A stretch of DNA of 64,000 bases from a virus (IMGVR_UViG_3300037119_005846:32031-96030); one strand, 5' to 3'. Shown: positions 6,548-14,694, counted from the stretch's first letter. Translations and numbers: made by a program. The notes: generated by a model from the letters alone, not told the origin.

Positions 6548-6958
6548 ATGAAGAGACTGATCATGGCGTTTGCGGCAGCGATCTGCCTGACCTTGACAGT
6601 GGCCAGTCCGGCCGAGGCGATACTGCCGACGTGCGACATCTGGTTCACGATGTCATCGACACCGAAGGCGTACAGCCCGTGCAACAACACGGTGATCGGG
6701 CCGTGGACGAGTCCAGCGGGCGGCTGCCTGCAATGGGTGTCGTGGCATCGGACCCAGCGCCGGGTGCAGAGAGGGGCGGTGACCCGCTGGCAGTACCGGG
6801 AGCTTCTGGAGAACGAGGTACGGGCCAAGTTCACGGTGACGGTGGGGCCGGTCGTCTACCACAAGACGCAGACGATGCCGGGGTCGCACACGACGACGAC
6901 ATTGCGATCGTGGCTGGTATGGCCGGGTCCGGGCGGTTGCGTACCGCTGCACATATGA
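6548..6958 (+). CDS. Secreted 136-aa Cys-containing protein
   Basis: The N-terminus MKRLIMAFAAAICLTLTVASPAEA is a clear Sec signal peptide with an AEA cleavage site near residue 24. The mature part has four or more Cys (PTC, SPCNN, GGCLQW, GGCVP), likely disulphides outside the cell, and a basic middle. Ribosome binding site gaggggg. An exported phage protein made among membrane microproteins suggests an envelope role such as superinfection exclusion; that is inference. Confidence 0.7.
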   Translation: MKRLIMAFAAAICLTLTVASPAEAILPTCDIWFTMSSTPKAYSPCNNTVIGPWTSPAGGCLQWVSWHRTQRRVQRGAVTRWQYRELLENEVRAKFTVTVGPVVYHKTQTMPGSHTTTTLRSWLVWPGPGGCVPLHI

Positions 6959-7152
6959 ACCGCTGGACGGTGCTCACTGTGGTGGCCATGTTGTGGCTGA
7001 TCGCCGCCGCCGTCAACGCCATCTGGTTCCCGTCATGGGGCGCCCTGGCCGGAATGCTCCTGGTCATCCTGGCGGCGTGGTGGGTAGTCGGCGGCTGCGC
7101 CCGCCGCGGTGACCCACTGGCTCGACGCCTGACACACATCCACTCGTCGTGA
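6955..7152 (+). CDS. 65-aa two-TM membrane protein
   Basis: ATGA overlap with the secreted protein gene. Two hydrophobic segments (residues ~4-23 and ~30-47) and a basic C-terminus (CARRGDPLARR). Topology is holin-like, but it lies far from the endolysins. Probably works with the neighbouring envelope proteins. Confidence 0.65.
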   Translation: MNRWTVLTVVAMLWLIAAAVNAIWFPSWGALAGMLLVILAAWWVVGGCARRGDPLARRLTHIHSS

Positions 7153-7244
7153 TCATCATCGCTCTCGCCGCCCTCGCCTTGATCGGCCTGCTCGCCGTTG
7201 CGGCGACGATGCTGAGCAGCATCATCAGCCGGGAGGAAGAGTGA
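7149..7244 (+). CDS. 31-aa single-TM microprotein
   Basis: GTGA overlap start. Almost entirely hydrophobic (IIIALAALALIGLLAVAATML), with an acidic tail ISREEE. Overlaps the next start by GTGA. Confidence 0.55.
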   Translation: MIIIALAALALIGLLAVAATMLSSIISREEE

Positions 7245-7327
7245 CCACCAAGCACCACGTCATGCTCTGGCTGGCGATGATCACGATCATCTTCGACGTC
7301 ACGCTTCTCGCCGGTCACTATCACTAA
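7241..7327 (+). CDS. 28-aa single-TM microprotein
   Basis: GTG start with ribosome binding site gggaggaag inside the previous gene. One hydrophobic helix (VMLWLAMITIIFDVTLL) flanked by His residues (KHH, GHYH). Confidence 0.5.
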   Translation: MTTKHHVMLWLAMITIIFDVTLLAGHYH

Positions 7328-7354
7328 CAACACAGACATGAAGGAGACACAGTC

Positions 7355-7723
7355 ATGAGTAGGAAGGACAAGCGCGCTGCCGAGCGTGCCGCGTACCTCG
7401 CGTACTACCAGGCACAGGTCGCGCCGACGCAGTTCGTGCCGCCGGTCATAGCGCAGGCTCAGCTCGCGCCGCCGCGGTCGAAGAAGATCAAGGTCAAGCG
7501 CGGCCAGCGACTCTGCGCGGTCTGCGGCGACATCAACAAGCCCAAGGTCAAGACCGAGACGTTCCGCGGCCGGCCGCGCAAGAAGGTCAGCGGCTGGGGC
7601 GCGCTGGCGACCGGCGGGCTGTCGGTGATCGGCGACCTGGCTGCCCCGCGACGTCAGGGCCCGGTCACCGGCAGGCAGCGCACCGCCTACTGCCGCAGCT
7701 GCGGGGCGGCGAGCCCCGGCTGA
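7355..7723 (+). CDS. 122-aa basic zinc-ribbon protein
   Basis: Strong ribosome binding site (aaggaga). Basic N-terminal helix (RKDKRAAERAAYLAYY), then a CAVCG...CRSCG pair of CxxC knuckles ~55 residues apart that can form a zinc ribbon, with a Lys/Arg-rich loop. Likely binds nucleic acid. Ends before the promoter at 7749. Confidence 0.6.
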   Translation: MSRKDKRAAERAAYLAYYQAQVAPTQFVPPVIAQAQLAPPRSKKIKVKRGQRLCAVCGDINKPKVKTETFRGRPRKKVSGWGALATGGLSVIGDLAAPRRQGPVTGRQRTAYCRSCGAASPG

Positions 7724-7748
7724 CAGACCCGCGCCATTTACAGCGGAG

Positions 7749-7777
7749 TGGACAAACACAACACAATGCTGTATAAT
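7749..7777 (+). promoter_or_regulatory. Phage promoter, GTGG/TATAAT family
   Basis: -35 TGGACA (7749-7754, preceded by G), 17-nt spacer with CA at 8-9, TG-TATAAT at 7772-7777. ATG at 7784 is 6 nt downstream: leaderless. Confidence 0.8.
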
Positions 7778-7783
7778 GGCGCT

Positions 7784-7810
7784 ATGACAACAGACTTGAC
7801 AATCCGATGA
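7784..7810 (+). CDS. 8-aa leader peptide MTTDLTIR
   Basis: Starts 6 nt after a consensus -10 box. Its stop forms an ATGA overlap with the next gene, so its main role may be to deliver ribosomes to the downstream gene from a leaderless mRNA. Compare the 11-aa peptide at 8427. Confidence 0.5.
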   Translation: MTTDLTIR

Positions 7811-7881
7811 GCGCCGCCATGCCGGGAATCCTCGCGATGCTGTTCATCACCGCCGCGTTCGTGTGGCTGGTGCGGCGATGA
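7807..7881 (+). CDS. 24-aa single-TM microprotein
   Basis: ATGA-coupled to the leader peptide. A hydrophobic helix (MPGILAMLFITAAFVWLV) followed by RR. Ends in an ATGA overlap with the next gene. Confidence 0.5.
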   Translation: MSAAMPGILAMLFITAAFVWLVRR

Positions 7882-8048
7882 CCGGTATCAGCCAGAATTG
7901 CGTCATATGCGGCCAGAACGGCGATGTCGCCGAGCTGGTCTGGCACGAGACCTTTCCGCACGGCGAGCCGAAGCTGGCCCATCCGGGCTGCGTCGGAGCG
8001 CTCGGCTACGAAGTCGGGGCCGAGCAAGCCCGCAGAGAACAGCGTTGA
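7878..8048 (+). CDS. 56-aa zinc-binding protein
   Basis: ATGA overlap with the TM microprotein. CVICGQNG...HPGC provides CxxC and HxxC ligands of a small zinc finger; a basic C-terminal helix follows (EQARREQR). Function unknown. Confidence 0.6.
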   Translation: MTGISQNCVICGQNGDVAELVWHETFPHGEPKLAHPGCVGALGYEVGAEQARREQR

Positions 8049-8332
8049 CCGGCATCACCAGCGCCGAGGCGATGGTCGAGCTCGCGGCCCGCGCGCTGGA
8101 CGACATGTACCGATCGTACGAGGAGGACGGCGGCGTCTCGCCCGACACGTACGACGAGCACCTCGCCGTCGCTGACACTCTCGGCGCGCCGCCGTTCGAC
8201 CGCGACAACGAGCTCGAGCGCCTGCTTCTCGACGCCATCTACGATCAGGCCCAGGGCGGCATCGCCATCGACGAGATCGCGCGCCTCCACGTCGAGGCGC
8301 TCGGCGACTGGCTCGACTATGACGCCAGCTGA
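8045..8332 (+). CDS. Hypothetical 95-aa acidic protein
   Basis: Start taken as TTG at 8045, which overlaps the previous stop (TTGA). The in-frame ATG at 8072 is an alternative. Acidic, helical, with clusters of Asp/Glu (SYEEDGGVSPDTYDEHL). No family recognised. It is the last gene before the next promoter. Confidence 0.6.
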   Translation: MTGITSAEAMVELAARALDDMYRSYEEDGGVSPDTYDEHLAVADTLGAPPFDRDNELERLLLDAIYDQAQGGIAIDEIARLHVEALGDWLDYDAS

Positions 8333-8350
8333 ACACCAAGTACAGCCAGG

Positions 8351-8379
8351 TGGACAATTACAACATGATGTTGTATAAT
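8351..8379 (+). promoter_or_regulatory. Phage promoter, GTGG/TATAAT family
   Basis: -35 TGGACA (8351-8356, preceded by G), 17-nt spacer with CA at 8-9, TG-TATAAT at 8374-8379. Followed by a leader with CAGACACAGACC repeats and a ribosome binding site before the 8427 start. Confidence 0.8.
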
Positions 8380-8426
8380 AAACGCAGACCTCAGACACAG
8401 ACCACAGACCCAGGGAGAGAGAAATC

Positions 8427-8462
8427 ATGACGATCAACGCCAACACCGAAGGCGACGACTGA
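8427..8462 (+). CDS. 11-aa leader peptide MTINANTEGDD
   Basis: Preceded by a ribosome binding site (agggagagag). Its stop shares one base with the ATG of the ParB-like gene, so it probably couples translation. Second case in this region of a tiny peptide between a promoter and the first real gene. Confidence 0.5.
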   Translation: MTINANTEGDD

Positions 8463-9295
8463 TGGCCGCCGTCGATCACGTGCCGGACGAGAGCTTGCTC
8501 GAGCCTGACCCACGGAAGATGCTGCACATCTCGGTCACCAAGCTGGTCATCGACAGCGAGCCTCAGCGGGCCATGAACATGGACGTCGTAGAGCGCATCG
8601 CCAACGAGTGGGACTGGCTGCGGGCAGAAGCCGCAACCGTCGTCCCCATCGGCGGCGGGAAGTTCCGGGTGGTCGAAGGCCAGCACCGAGTCCGGGCCTT
8701 GCAGCTCCTCGACCTCACGGTCTCGATGTGGTGCCTGGTGCTCCCGAACGAGGAGCTGGGCGTGACCAACGAGGCCAAGCTCGGACGGCAGATCGCCACC
8801 GGACGTCGTGGCTACTCGACGCTCGCCAAGTGGGTGAGCTGCGCGGCCAGCAATGAGCCTCATGAGGTCCAGGCCAACAAGGTGCTCGCCAAGCACGGCC
8901 TCCGGGTCGGGCAGGCGCAGTCCACCCGCACCATTGCCGCGGTCGGGGCGGTCTCTAAGATCGTCCACGGGCAGAAGAACACTCCGGCCTCGGGAGCTGA
9001 TCAGCTCGACAAGGTGATCATGATCATTCTGAACACCTGGCCGGATCATGACCCCAGCTCCAGCACATCGCGATTCGACGGCCGCCTCATCGAGGCTCTC
9101 GGCCTGATCGTGGCTCGCAACCCCGACCTGGACGTCAAGCGCATGGTCACCAAGCTCGCCTCCAAGCGAGCGATGCGCTGGATCGACGACGTGCTCAACA
9201 CCACCTCGGGGAGGTCCATCCGCGACCTGGTCGCCGGCTCGATCATCACGAGCTACAACGCACAGCTCCGCACGGGATCGAGACTAAAGTTGTGA
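8462..9295 (+). CDS. ParB-like nuclease-fold protein (DUF6551-type)
   Basis: 277 aa. Residues ~20-80 form a ParB/Srx-like domain with the signature VVEGQHRVRAL (family motif GxHR). The following helical region matches the architecture of ParB-like actinophage proteins (DUF6551-type). Such proteins bind or cut DNA, or use CTP as in ParB; which applies here is unknown. First full gene of a cassette with a dedicated promoter. It overlaps the next gene, an HTH protein, so the two probably act together. Confidence 0.75.
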   Translation: MAAVDHVPDESLLEPDPRKMLHISVTKLVIDSEPQRAMNMDVVERIANEWDWLRAEAATVVPIGGGKFRVVEGQHRVRALQLLDLTVSMWCLVLPNEELGVTNEAKLGRQIATGRRGYSTLAKWVSCAASNEPHEVQANKVLAKHGLRVGQAQSTRTIAAVGAVSKIVHGQKNTPASGADQLDKVIMIILNTWPDHDPSSSTSRFDGRLIEALGLIVARNPDLDVKRMVTKLASKRAMRWIDDVLNTTSGRSIRDLVAGSIITSYNAQLRTGSRLKL

Positions 9296-9924
9296 GCGGC
9301 GAGAAGAGGTTCGACAGCACAGGGCGCCCGCAGTATGTTCGCAAGTCCACGCAGGCCGAGATCGACCGGCGCACGGGGCTGATTGCCAAGCTCTACCGGC
9401 GCGGACACAACACGCAGGAGATTGCGACGGGAATGAACGTCAGCGAGGACGTGGTGCGAAAGACTCTGCGGGCCATCTCATCAAACAGAGGGAAGCGGTA
9501 CAGGGGGCGGGGCCCGGTGACCGAGGCGTGCCCCTGGCGCGACGAGGACCTGCCTGTCGTGGAGCGCCACGTCACGACCGAGGTCGAGGAGTCTCGGTGG
9601 CGGCGGTCCAAGATCATCGGGATGGCTCAGATGCTCAACGACGAGTATCGAGAATCCAACTTCACCAATATCCTCGCCAACCAGGTGACCGATGCCGAGG
9701 CAGCCGGCGACAAGGACTGGCTGATCGAGGCGCTGGCGCATGTCACGTCGGCCATCGAGAAGTTGGAGCGGGCCCGACGCGTCCTTGTCGACGACCACTA
9801 CCGAGTGCTCTGCCGAGACACCCTCGAAGGCGTCGAGCAGATGCGGCACAAGGTCAGCGTGCCACTCCTGCGGGTGATCTCGTCCGGCTCCCCCGAGAGG
9901 AGCGCGCGTTGTGAAGAGTCATGA
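9292..9924 (+). CDS. HTH DNA-binding protein
   Basis: GTG start, GTGA overlap with the ParB-like gene. Residues ~25-60 (LIAKLYRRGHNTQEIATGMNV) form a helix-turn-helix of the sigma-region-4/transposase type. A basic linker (RGKRYRGRG) and a helical C-terminal half follow. Likely a site-specific DNA binder working with the ParB-like protein; the repeats at 1.7-2.1 kb are one possible target (inference). Confidence 0.7.
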   Translation: MSGEKRFDSTGRPQYVRKSTQAEIDRRTGLIAKLYRRGHNTQEIATGMNVSEDVVRKTLRAISSNRGKRYRGRGPVTEACPWRDEDLPVVERHVTTEVEESRWRRSKIIGMAQMLNDEYRESNFTNILANQVTDAEAAGDKDWLIEALAHVTSAIEKLERARRVLVDDHYRVLCRDTLEGVEQMRHKVSVPLLRVISSGSPERSARCEES

Positions 9925-10162
9925 CGAGGAGATCGCCGTGATCTGCCTTACCACCGACACCCACTCCTCCAACGTGCCCGGCTCGACGCGAGAGTACTGC
10001 TCGATCTGCGCCGCCGAGGTGTGGTGTTCGCCCGCCAGCAGGCTTCTGGCCGACGTCATCATCTGCATGGACTGCGCCCCCGGAGCGATGGAGGCGACCG
10101 GCGGCGAGCTGAGCAAGCCAACGCCCGAGCAGCTGCGCGAGGTCATGGAGAACTGGCCGTGA
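9911..10162 (+). CDS. 83-aa zinc-ribbon protein
   Basis: GTG start within the 3' end of the HTH gene, ribosome binding site gagaggag. The YCSICAAEVWC...CMDC pattern gives two Cys pairs for one zinc. An acidic C-terminal helix follows. Function unknown. Confidence 0.6.
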   Translation: MKSHDEEIAVICLTTDTHSSNVPGSTREYCSICAAEVWCSPASRLLADVIICMDCAPGAMEATGGELSKPTPEQLREVMENWP

Positions 10163-10542
10163 CCAACCCCGGAGTCTGGATGCTCTGGCCACAGCGTCTT
10201 ACGGCCAGAGACCCCGGCTCCCGCATCGTTCGGGCATTTGATGATCACATCCCCGAGTCCGGGATCATCCTCGCCGCGGCTCCGAACAACGACCTCCGAC
10301 CGCGCGTCCCGCTGGCCGAGGCCGACGTCAAGACGACGATCGGCCAAGGCCAGGCCATAAGTCGCGACCGCCGTCGGCCGGACCATCGCCCGGACTACCT
10401 CCTGTCACTGTGCTGGTGCGGCGCCACCAGAGTCTGGGTGTCCTCGGCAGAGGTCAGGGCCGGTCGCACGCGGCCGTGCCGCAATCTGAGGTGCGGCCCG
10501 ACGAACCAGCTGACGAGGGTCAGAAGCAACAGCTCATGGTAG
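10159..10542 (+). CDS. 127-aa protein with C-terminal zinc knuckle
   Basis: GTGA overlap start. The N-terminal part is basic without a known fold. The C-terminus CWCGATRVWV...CRNLRC has the spacing of the small zinc domain found in phage HNH- and AP2-linked proteins. No nuclease motif is visible. The next gene begins a new transcription unit. Confidence 0.6.
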   Translation: MTNPGVWMLWPQRLTARDPGSRIVRAFDDHIPESGIILAAAPNNDLRPRVPLAEADVKTTIGQGQAISRDRRRPDHRPDYLLSLCWCGATRVWVSSAEVRAGRTRPCRNLRCGPTNQLTRVRSNSSW

Positions 10543-10545
10543 AGT
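10540..10545 (+). promoter_or_regulatory. Late-type -10 box before tail fibre gene
   Basis: GG-TAGAGT ends 6 nt before the GTG at 10552. No consistent -35. Same spacing as the boxes before other structural genes, suggesting a leaderless late mRNA. Confidence 0.4.
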
Positions 10546-10551
10546 CGCGGC

Positions 10552-12051
10552 GTGCCCGTGTCATCGCTGCAGCCTGTCTACCCGCCGCCGGCCGGCCGCG
10601 CCGTCGAGGCTCCGTGGGGCGTCGCCGTCGCCGAGAGCGTCGTCCAGCACTTCGCCAGCACGACTACTCGTGATACAAACTGGACGACGCCGCCTGTCGG
10701 CGCGCTCTGCGCGACTCAGAGCGACAAGTTTCTGTGGTACTTCGCCGGCGGCACCGTCCCGACCGGCTGGAAGAAGATCGCGCAGGTAGCTCTCGACGTT
10801 ACCCCGGTCGCAGCCGCCGCGGTACAGACCATCGGCGACACCATGACCGGCCCGCTGATCATTAATGCTACACCGGGTCTCAAGATACGCCGCAGCAACA
10901 ACTTGCCGTACTTGCAGTTCGAAGACGTCACTGGCGTTACTCGATACGGCTACGTCCAGGGCACGGCAGCGGACATGGTCTATTACGTCGATGCGGCGAC
11001 AGCCGATCACAGTTTCTGGGTCAATAACGCGCGGAAGCTGGAGATCAACAGCACTAACACTGACGTCTGGACAACGCTCACCGCACACCAGAGTATCGAC
11101 GTTACGAGTGGTATTGATGTGAACGGCGGCGGCGTGCGCATCGGCGGCAACGGCGCCCAGCTCAAACTGATTGACACGTCGACGTCCGCGTCTGACTTCC
11201 ACGACACCTACATCGAGTTCTTCGGCGACGGCGTGTCGATGGCGTCGCCTGGCACCCGGTCCGGCTACGTCGGGTTCCCCGGTAGCACGACGATGTACAT
11301 GAACAACGAAGTCCTCAACGGAGGGATACGACTTCAAGGCAATGGGTCGGGCACGGTCACCCTCGCGACCGGCACCAGCGGCGACATCAACATGTTGTGT
11401 GGGTCGGCCGGCAACATCTTGCTGAACGCGGCCACCTGGGGCGTGATGTCTTCGGGAGGTGCCGAGCGCGGCCGTTGGGGTTCGACGTTCATGTGGGGCA
11501 AGACGAGCAGTGGTCACGGCAACGTTGGTTGCGAGTTGTTCGAGTCCGGGGTGATCTACGCGACGACGGCGACCGCATCGTCGTGTCTGGTGCTGCGTCA
11601 CAACACTGACACCGATGGCGGCTCATTCATCCTGTTCCTCAACTCGGCCGGCGGTTCCCTGTCGACGCTCAGTCAAGATGACGTCGCCCCCACCGGCATC
11701 AAGATCAACAACTGCACGACGACCACCCCATCCGACTACCGGTTGAAGGACGACCTCGGCCCGATGGTCGGCGCCCTCGACCGGGTCCTCCAGCTGCAAC
11801 CAAAGCATCTGGCGTGGAAGGAGACCGGCGTCGAGTTCGACGGGTTCATCGCCCACGAACTGGCGACGGTGGTGCCGGACGCCGTAGACGGCGACAAGGA
11901 CGCCGTCTACGACGAAACCGAAGCCGAAATGATGGGCGTCCAACCGGGCGACATCAAAGCGCAGCAGCTCGACCAGACGCCGCTGATCCCGTTGCTGGTC
12001 GCCGCCGTTCAGGAACTCGCCGAGCGCCTCGCCGCGCTCGAAGATGCATGA
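10552..12051 (+). CDS. Tail fibre / receptor-binding protein with S74 intramolecular chaperone
   Basis: 499 aa. Repetitive beta-rich body (many GxGG and INxT segments, e.g. GDTMTGPLIIN near residue 100, typical of tail fibres). The C-terminal ~105 residues are a Peptidase_S74 domain starting SDYRLKDD: S394 and K399 fit the Ser-Lys dyad that cleaves the chaperone off after trimerisation. FIAHELATVVPDAV is also a family hallmark, followed by a C-terminal coiled coil. Likely forms a trimeric fibre at the tail tip. Placed just upstream of the lysis genes. Confidence 0.85.
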   Translation: MPVSSLQPVYPPPAGRAVEAPWGVAVAESVVQHFASTTTRDTNWTTPPVGALCATQSDKFLWYFAGGTVPTGWKKIAQVALDVTPVAAAAVQTIGDTMTGPLIINATPGLKIRRSNNLPYLQFEDVTGVTRYGYVQGTAADMVYYVDAATADHSFWVNNARKLEINSTNTDVWTTLTAHQSIDVTSGIDVNGGGVRIGGNGAQLKLIDTSTSASDFHDTYIEFFGDGVSMASPGTRSGYVGFPGSTTMYMNNEVLNGGIRLQGNGSGTVTLATGTSGDINMLCGSAGNILLNAATWGVMSSGGAERGRWGSTFMWGKTSSGHGNVGCELFESGVIYATTATASSCLVLRHNTDTDGGSFILFLNSAGGSLSTLSQDDVAPTGIKINNCTTTTPSDYRLKDDLGPMVGALDRVLQLQPKHLAWKETGVEFDGFIAHELATVVPDAVDGDKDAVYDETEAEMMGVQPGDIKAQQLDQTPLIPLLVAAVQELAERLAALEDA

Positions 12052-12065
12052 CATCGGAGGAACAG

Positions 12066-12401
12066 ATGACCACGACCATCGAGCCGCCGCCTCCGGGCAC
12101 CGTCTTCACGAGAGACCCGGTGCAGATCACGACAGGCATCTTCACGCTGCTGCTCGGAGTCACCGCCGTGCTGACGATGACCGGTGTGCTCGAGGAGGTG
12201 ATCAGCGGCGTCATTACCGGAGTGCTCACGGCCGCCTGGGCCGCCGTCAACCAGCTGCTCGTGCGCCCGGCCACGGTGCCCCGTCAGCCGCTGGCTGAGC
12301 TCGCATACGAAATGGCTCAGCCGGCGAGCACAGTCGCTCCGGCGTCCACTCTCGTGGTCGAGGTCGAGTCGGATCAGAAGAAGTCACCGCCGAAGAAGTA
12401 A
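12066..12401 (+). CDS. Holin-like membrane protein
   Basis: Strong ribosome binding site GGAGG 5 nt upstream favours the ATG at 12066; an ATG at 12048 overlapping the fibre stop is an alternative. Residues ~17-56 carry two hydrophobic segments (GIFTLLLGVTAVLTM and ISGVITGVLTAAWAAV). The tail is charged and Lys-rich (QKKSPPKK). Topology and position directly before two endolysin genes fit a holin controlling endolysin release. Confidence 0.65.
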   Translation: MTTTIEPPPPGTVFTRDPVQITTGIFTLLLGVTAVLTMTGVLEEVISGVITGVLTAAWAAVNQLLVRPATVPRQPLAELAYEMAQPASTVAPASTLVVEVESDQKKSPPKK

Positions 12402-13189
12402 TGGCTGATACCTCTAACGGCATCGTCTACACGACGAAAGAGTGGGCCTACGTTTGCGCCCACGTCGGCTGGCGGCAGCCTGATCTGTCACGGTTCGTCG
12501 CCACCTGCATCGGTGAGTCACAGCTTCACTCGGCCGCGTACCGGCCGGCGACGCAGAACCCGGGCATCCCCACCACCGTGCCGAAGAACCGGGCAGGCCA
12601 TGACTGGTCGATCTGCATGATCAACGACTACTTCTTCCCGGTCGATGACCCGTTCACCCGGCTCGATCCGATGACAGCTGCTCGTGATGCCCTGGAGATC
12701 TACAAGGCGAATGGGTTGAAGCCGTGGGGCTGGTACGACAAGCGCAACGACGTCAACATGCACGTTGCTGCGATCACCGAGGAGATCGGGCCCAACCCGT
12801 ACGACATCCACCATTCGCCGTACTGGCGGATGAAGAGTGCGCTGATTAACACGTGGGACTTGCCGGTCCCGCCGGCGGATGACTACGTGCCGATCCTGCC
12901 GCCGGCGCCGCTGCGGTACAACACCGGCGGCTATCCGCCCGATCCGACTGGCGTCAGCGTCAACAAGCTCCAGCGGATTCTACAGTCGATGGGTCGCTTC
13001 ACCGGCGCGCTCGACTACTGGTACGGCAGTCGGGTGCGAGATGGCGTGGCGTCGATCCAGCGCGATCTCACGGCGGCAATGCTGTGGACCGGACCGAGCG
13101 ACGGTAAGCTGTTCAGCGTCGAACTCGCGCAGGTATGGGAGGGTGTGCTCGAGGCTCAGTTCGCATTCAACAGAGGGACACTGACATGA
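12401..13189 (+). CDS. Lysozyme/transglycosylase-like endolysin
   Basis: 262 aa. The N-terminal ~150 residues have a lysozyme-fold pattern: CIGESQL (E39 as candidate catalytic acid), then WSICMINDYFF and the Ala/Tyr helix TAARDALEIYKA, as in SLT/GEWL-type domains. Residues ~175-250 resemble a peptidoglycan-binding helical repeat (VNKLQRILQSMG...DGVASIQRDL). Likely cuts the glycan strand of the host wall. Follows the holin-like gene with a one-base overlap and precedes a peptidase endolysin. Confidence 0.65.
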   Translation: MADTSNGIVYTTKEWAYVCAHVGWRQPDLSRFVATCIGESQLHSAAYRPATQNPGIPTTVPKNRAGHDWSICMINDYFFPVDDPFTRLDPMTAARDALEIYKANGLKPWGWYDKRNDVNMHVAAITEEIGPNPYDIHHSPYWRMKSALINTWDLPVPPADDYVPILPPAPLRYNTGGYPPDPTGVSVNKLQRILQSMGRFTGALDYWYGSRVRDGVASIQRDLTAAMLWTGPSDGKLFSVELAQVWEGVLEAQFAFNRGTLT

Positions 13190-13371
13190 GTGATGAACCA
13201 GAAGTAGTCGAAGATGACTCCGAAGAGGTCGACTTCGAGATCGACTTGGACGCCGTGCCCGAGATGACGGGAGGGCGCTTTCCCGAGGAACTCGAGGAGC
13301 ATCTCTCCGATCCCGTCGAGGAAGGCGAAGTGCCCGAGGTCGATGGGTCAGAAGAAGATGAGGTCGACTGA
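13186..13371 (+). CDS. Extremely acidic 61-aa protein
   Basis: ATGA overlap start. Roughly half the residues are Asp or Glu, with no hydrophobic core, so it is probably disordered. Located between two endolysin genes; it could be an inhibitor or chaperone of a basic partner, but nothing proves this. Confidence 0.6.
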   Translation: MSDEPEVVEDDSEEVDFEIDLDAVPEMTGGRFPEELEEHLSDPVEEGEVPEVDGSEEDEVD

Positions 13372-14231
13372 TGGCGATCCTGTATCCATTCGGCTACGGC
13401 GACTGGGCGGCTCGGGTCACACTCGACACGCTGTTCGAGAAGGAGACGGTCCGCAAGCTGCACCCCGAGTACCGGCGACGACTCAAGTCCTTGCTCGTCA
13501 AGGGTGGCGGTCGCTTCGGCATCGGCACCGGATGGCGCTCGTCGGACGTGCAGAAGTCGATCTTCCTCGCTCGTCACTACAAGGTCGCCTCGGGCGGGTG
13601 CTGCCGCTACGGCAACGCCCGCTACCAACTCAAGAAGGGCGTCGCCCACGCAGCTCCGCCTGGATCGAGCTTCCACGAAGCGGTCGTGCACGGCTGGGCC
13701 AGTGCCATTGATGCGATCGGTGACATCAACTGGTTGGCGCAGAACTGCGAGGCGTACGGCCTTGAGCAGGCGACGTGGGGGAACGAGGACTGGCACTACC
13801 AGTTCACCGAGTTCCCGCACTCGGTAACGCAGTGGCGTGCAGCTGGTCAGCCCGCTCCGAAGACGTGGTCAATCCCGGGCGTGCAGCCGCCGGTCGGCCC
13901 GCCGACTACCGGCTGGGCTGCCGCGGGAGCGAAGATGAGCACGCCGCCGGGCACGCCGACGCTGCGTCGCACGGTCCAGCACAGCAACGTGCCGTGGCTT
14001 CAGGCGGTGATGTGCTCGATGCCGAAGCCGCCGGCAGACGGTGGCAAGCCGATCTATCCGCCGACCCGCGTCACGTCCGACCGGATCGGCGCTGGTCCCG
14101 TCGACGGCGACTTGTTCGGTGATCTGACGTACGAGGCCGTGCGCTACTGGCAGTCGAAGAACGCGCTCACCGCGGATGGCATCTACGGGCCGCAAACGGC
14201 GGCGAAGCTGACCACAGTTCGCGGCAAGTAA
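13371..14231 (+). CDS. M15/VanY-type peptidase endolysin with peptidoglycan-binding domain
   Basis: 286 aa. Residues ~35-150 are an M15 zinc peptidase: GTGWRSSDVQ, PPGSSFHE (H102), SAID (D114) and NEDWHYQF (H142) supply the metal ligands and the WH motif. The arrangement is that of D-Ala-D-Ala/L-Ala-D-Glu peptidase endolysins of actinophages. A Pro/Gly linker leads to a C-terminal PG_binding_1-like domain (YWQSKNALTADGIYGPQTAAKL). Cleaves peptide stems while the upstream lysin probably cuts glycan. Confidence 0.85.
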   Translation: MAILYPFGYGDWAARVTLDTLFEKETVRKLHPEYRRRLKSLLVKGGGRFGIGTGWRSSDVQKSIFLARHYKVASGGCCRYGNARYQLKKGVAHAAPPGSSFHEAVVHGWASAIDAIGDINWLAQNCEAYGLEQATWGNEDWHYQFTEFPHSVTQWRAAGQPAPKTWSIPGVQPPVGPPTTGWAAAGAKMSTPPGTPTLRRTVQHSNVPWLQAVMCSMPKPPADGGKPIYPPTRVTSDRIGAGPVDGDLFGDLTYEAVRYWQSKNALTADGIYGPQTAAKLTTVRGK

Positions 14232-14677
14232 TGTTCACACGACCGCCGCAGCAGACAATCAAGGTAGCGGCCGCCGTCTATGGCCAGCTGACCGTGAACA
14301 TCCGTGAGGGTGACGCACTCCACGGTGAGAACTACAGGCAGGCGAGAATCTGGATCGTCATCGACGAAGATGAAGACGGCAGCGACGAGCCAGTGGGGCA
14401 TCTCATCTACGCGTTCAACGACTCGAGCAGAGGCGGGCAGCCGACGTGGGTCGAGGCTGGTTCAGTGCAGCGCGCGATGGTGCGCGCGGTCGGCGGCACA
14501 CAGTCGTGGGACGTCGTCCTCGTCGACCCGATCGACGATGGCCCAATGTCATTGAGGATAGTCGCAGCTCCGTGCGTCTGCGGCGCTGGCGCAGTCGGCA
14601 GCGCCGGTCCGTCCGGCGAAGCACACTACGTCGACTACGTCCGCGCCGACCAGTACGCGTTCATTCAGCGCTCGTGA
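14231..14677 (+). CDS. Hypothetical 148-aa beta-rich protein
   Basis: One-base overlap with the endolysin gene. The sequence suggests a beta-sandwich or decoration-like fold (TIKVAAAVYGQLTVNI, ARIWIVIDEDEDG, HLIYAFNDSS). A Gly/Cys-rich patch (PCVCGAGAVG) lies near residue 115. No TM segment. It may be a minor virion or lysis-accessory protein; not recognised. Confidence 0.6.
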   Translation: MFTRPPQQTIKVAAAVYGQLTVNIREGDALHGENYRQARIWIVIDEDEDGSDEPVGHLIYAFNDSSRGGQPTWVEAGSVQRAMVRAVGGTQSWDVVLVDPIDDGPMSLRIVAAPCVCGAGAVGSAGPSGEAHYVDYVRADQYAFIQRS

Positions 14678-14694
14678 GCTGTACGGTCTACTCT

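Noticed and set aside
6523-6954. Frame overlapping the secreted-protein gene from 6523
   Set aside because: Gly/Asp/Arg-rich shadow. The competing frame has a signal peptide and ribosome binding site. Only its last 65 codons (from 6955) are a real gene.
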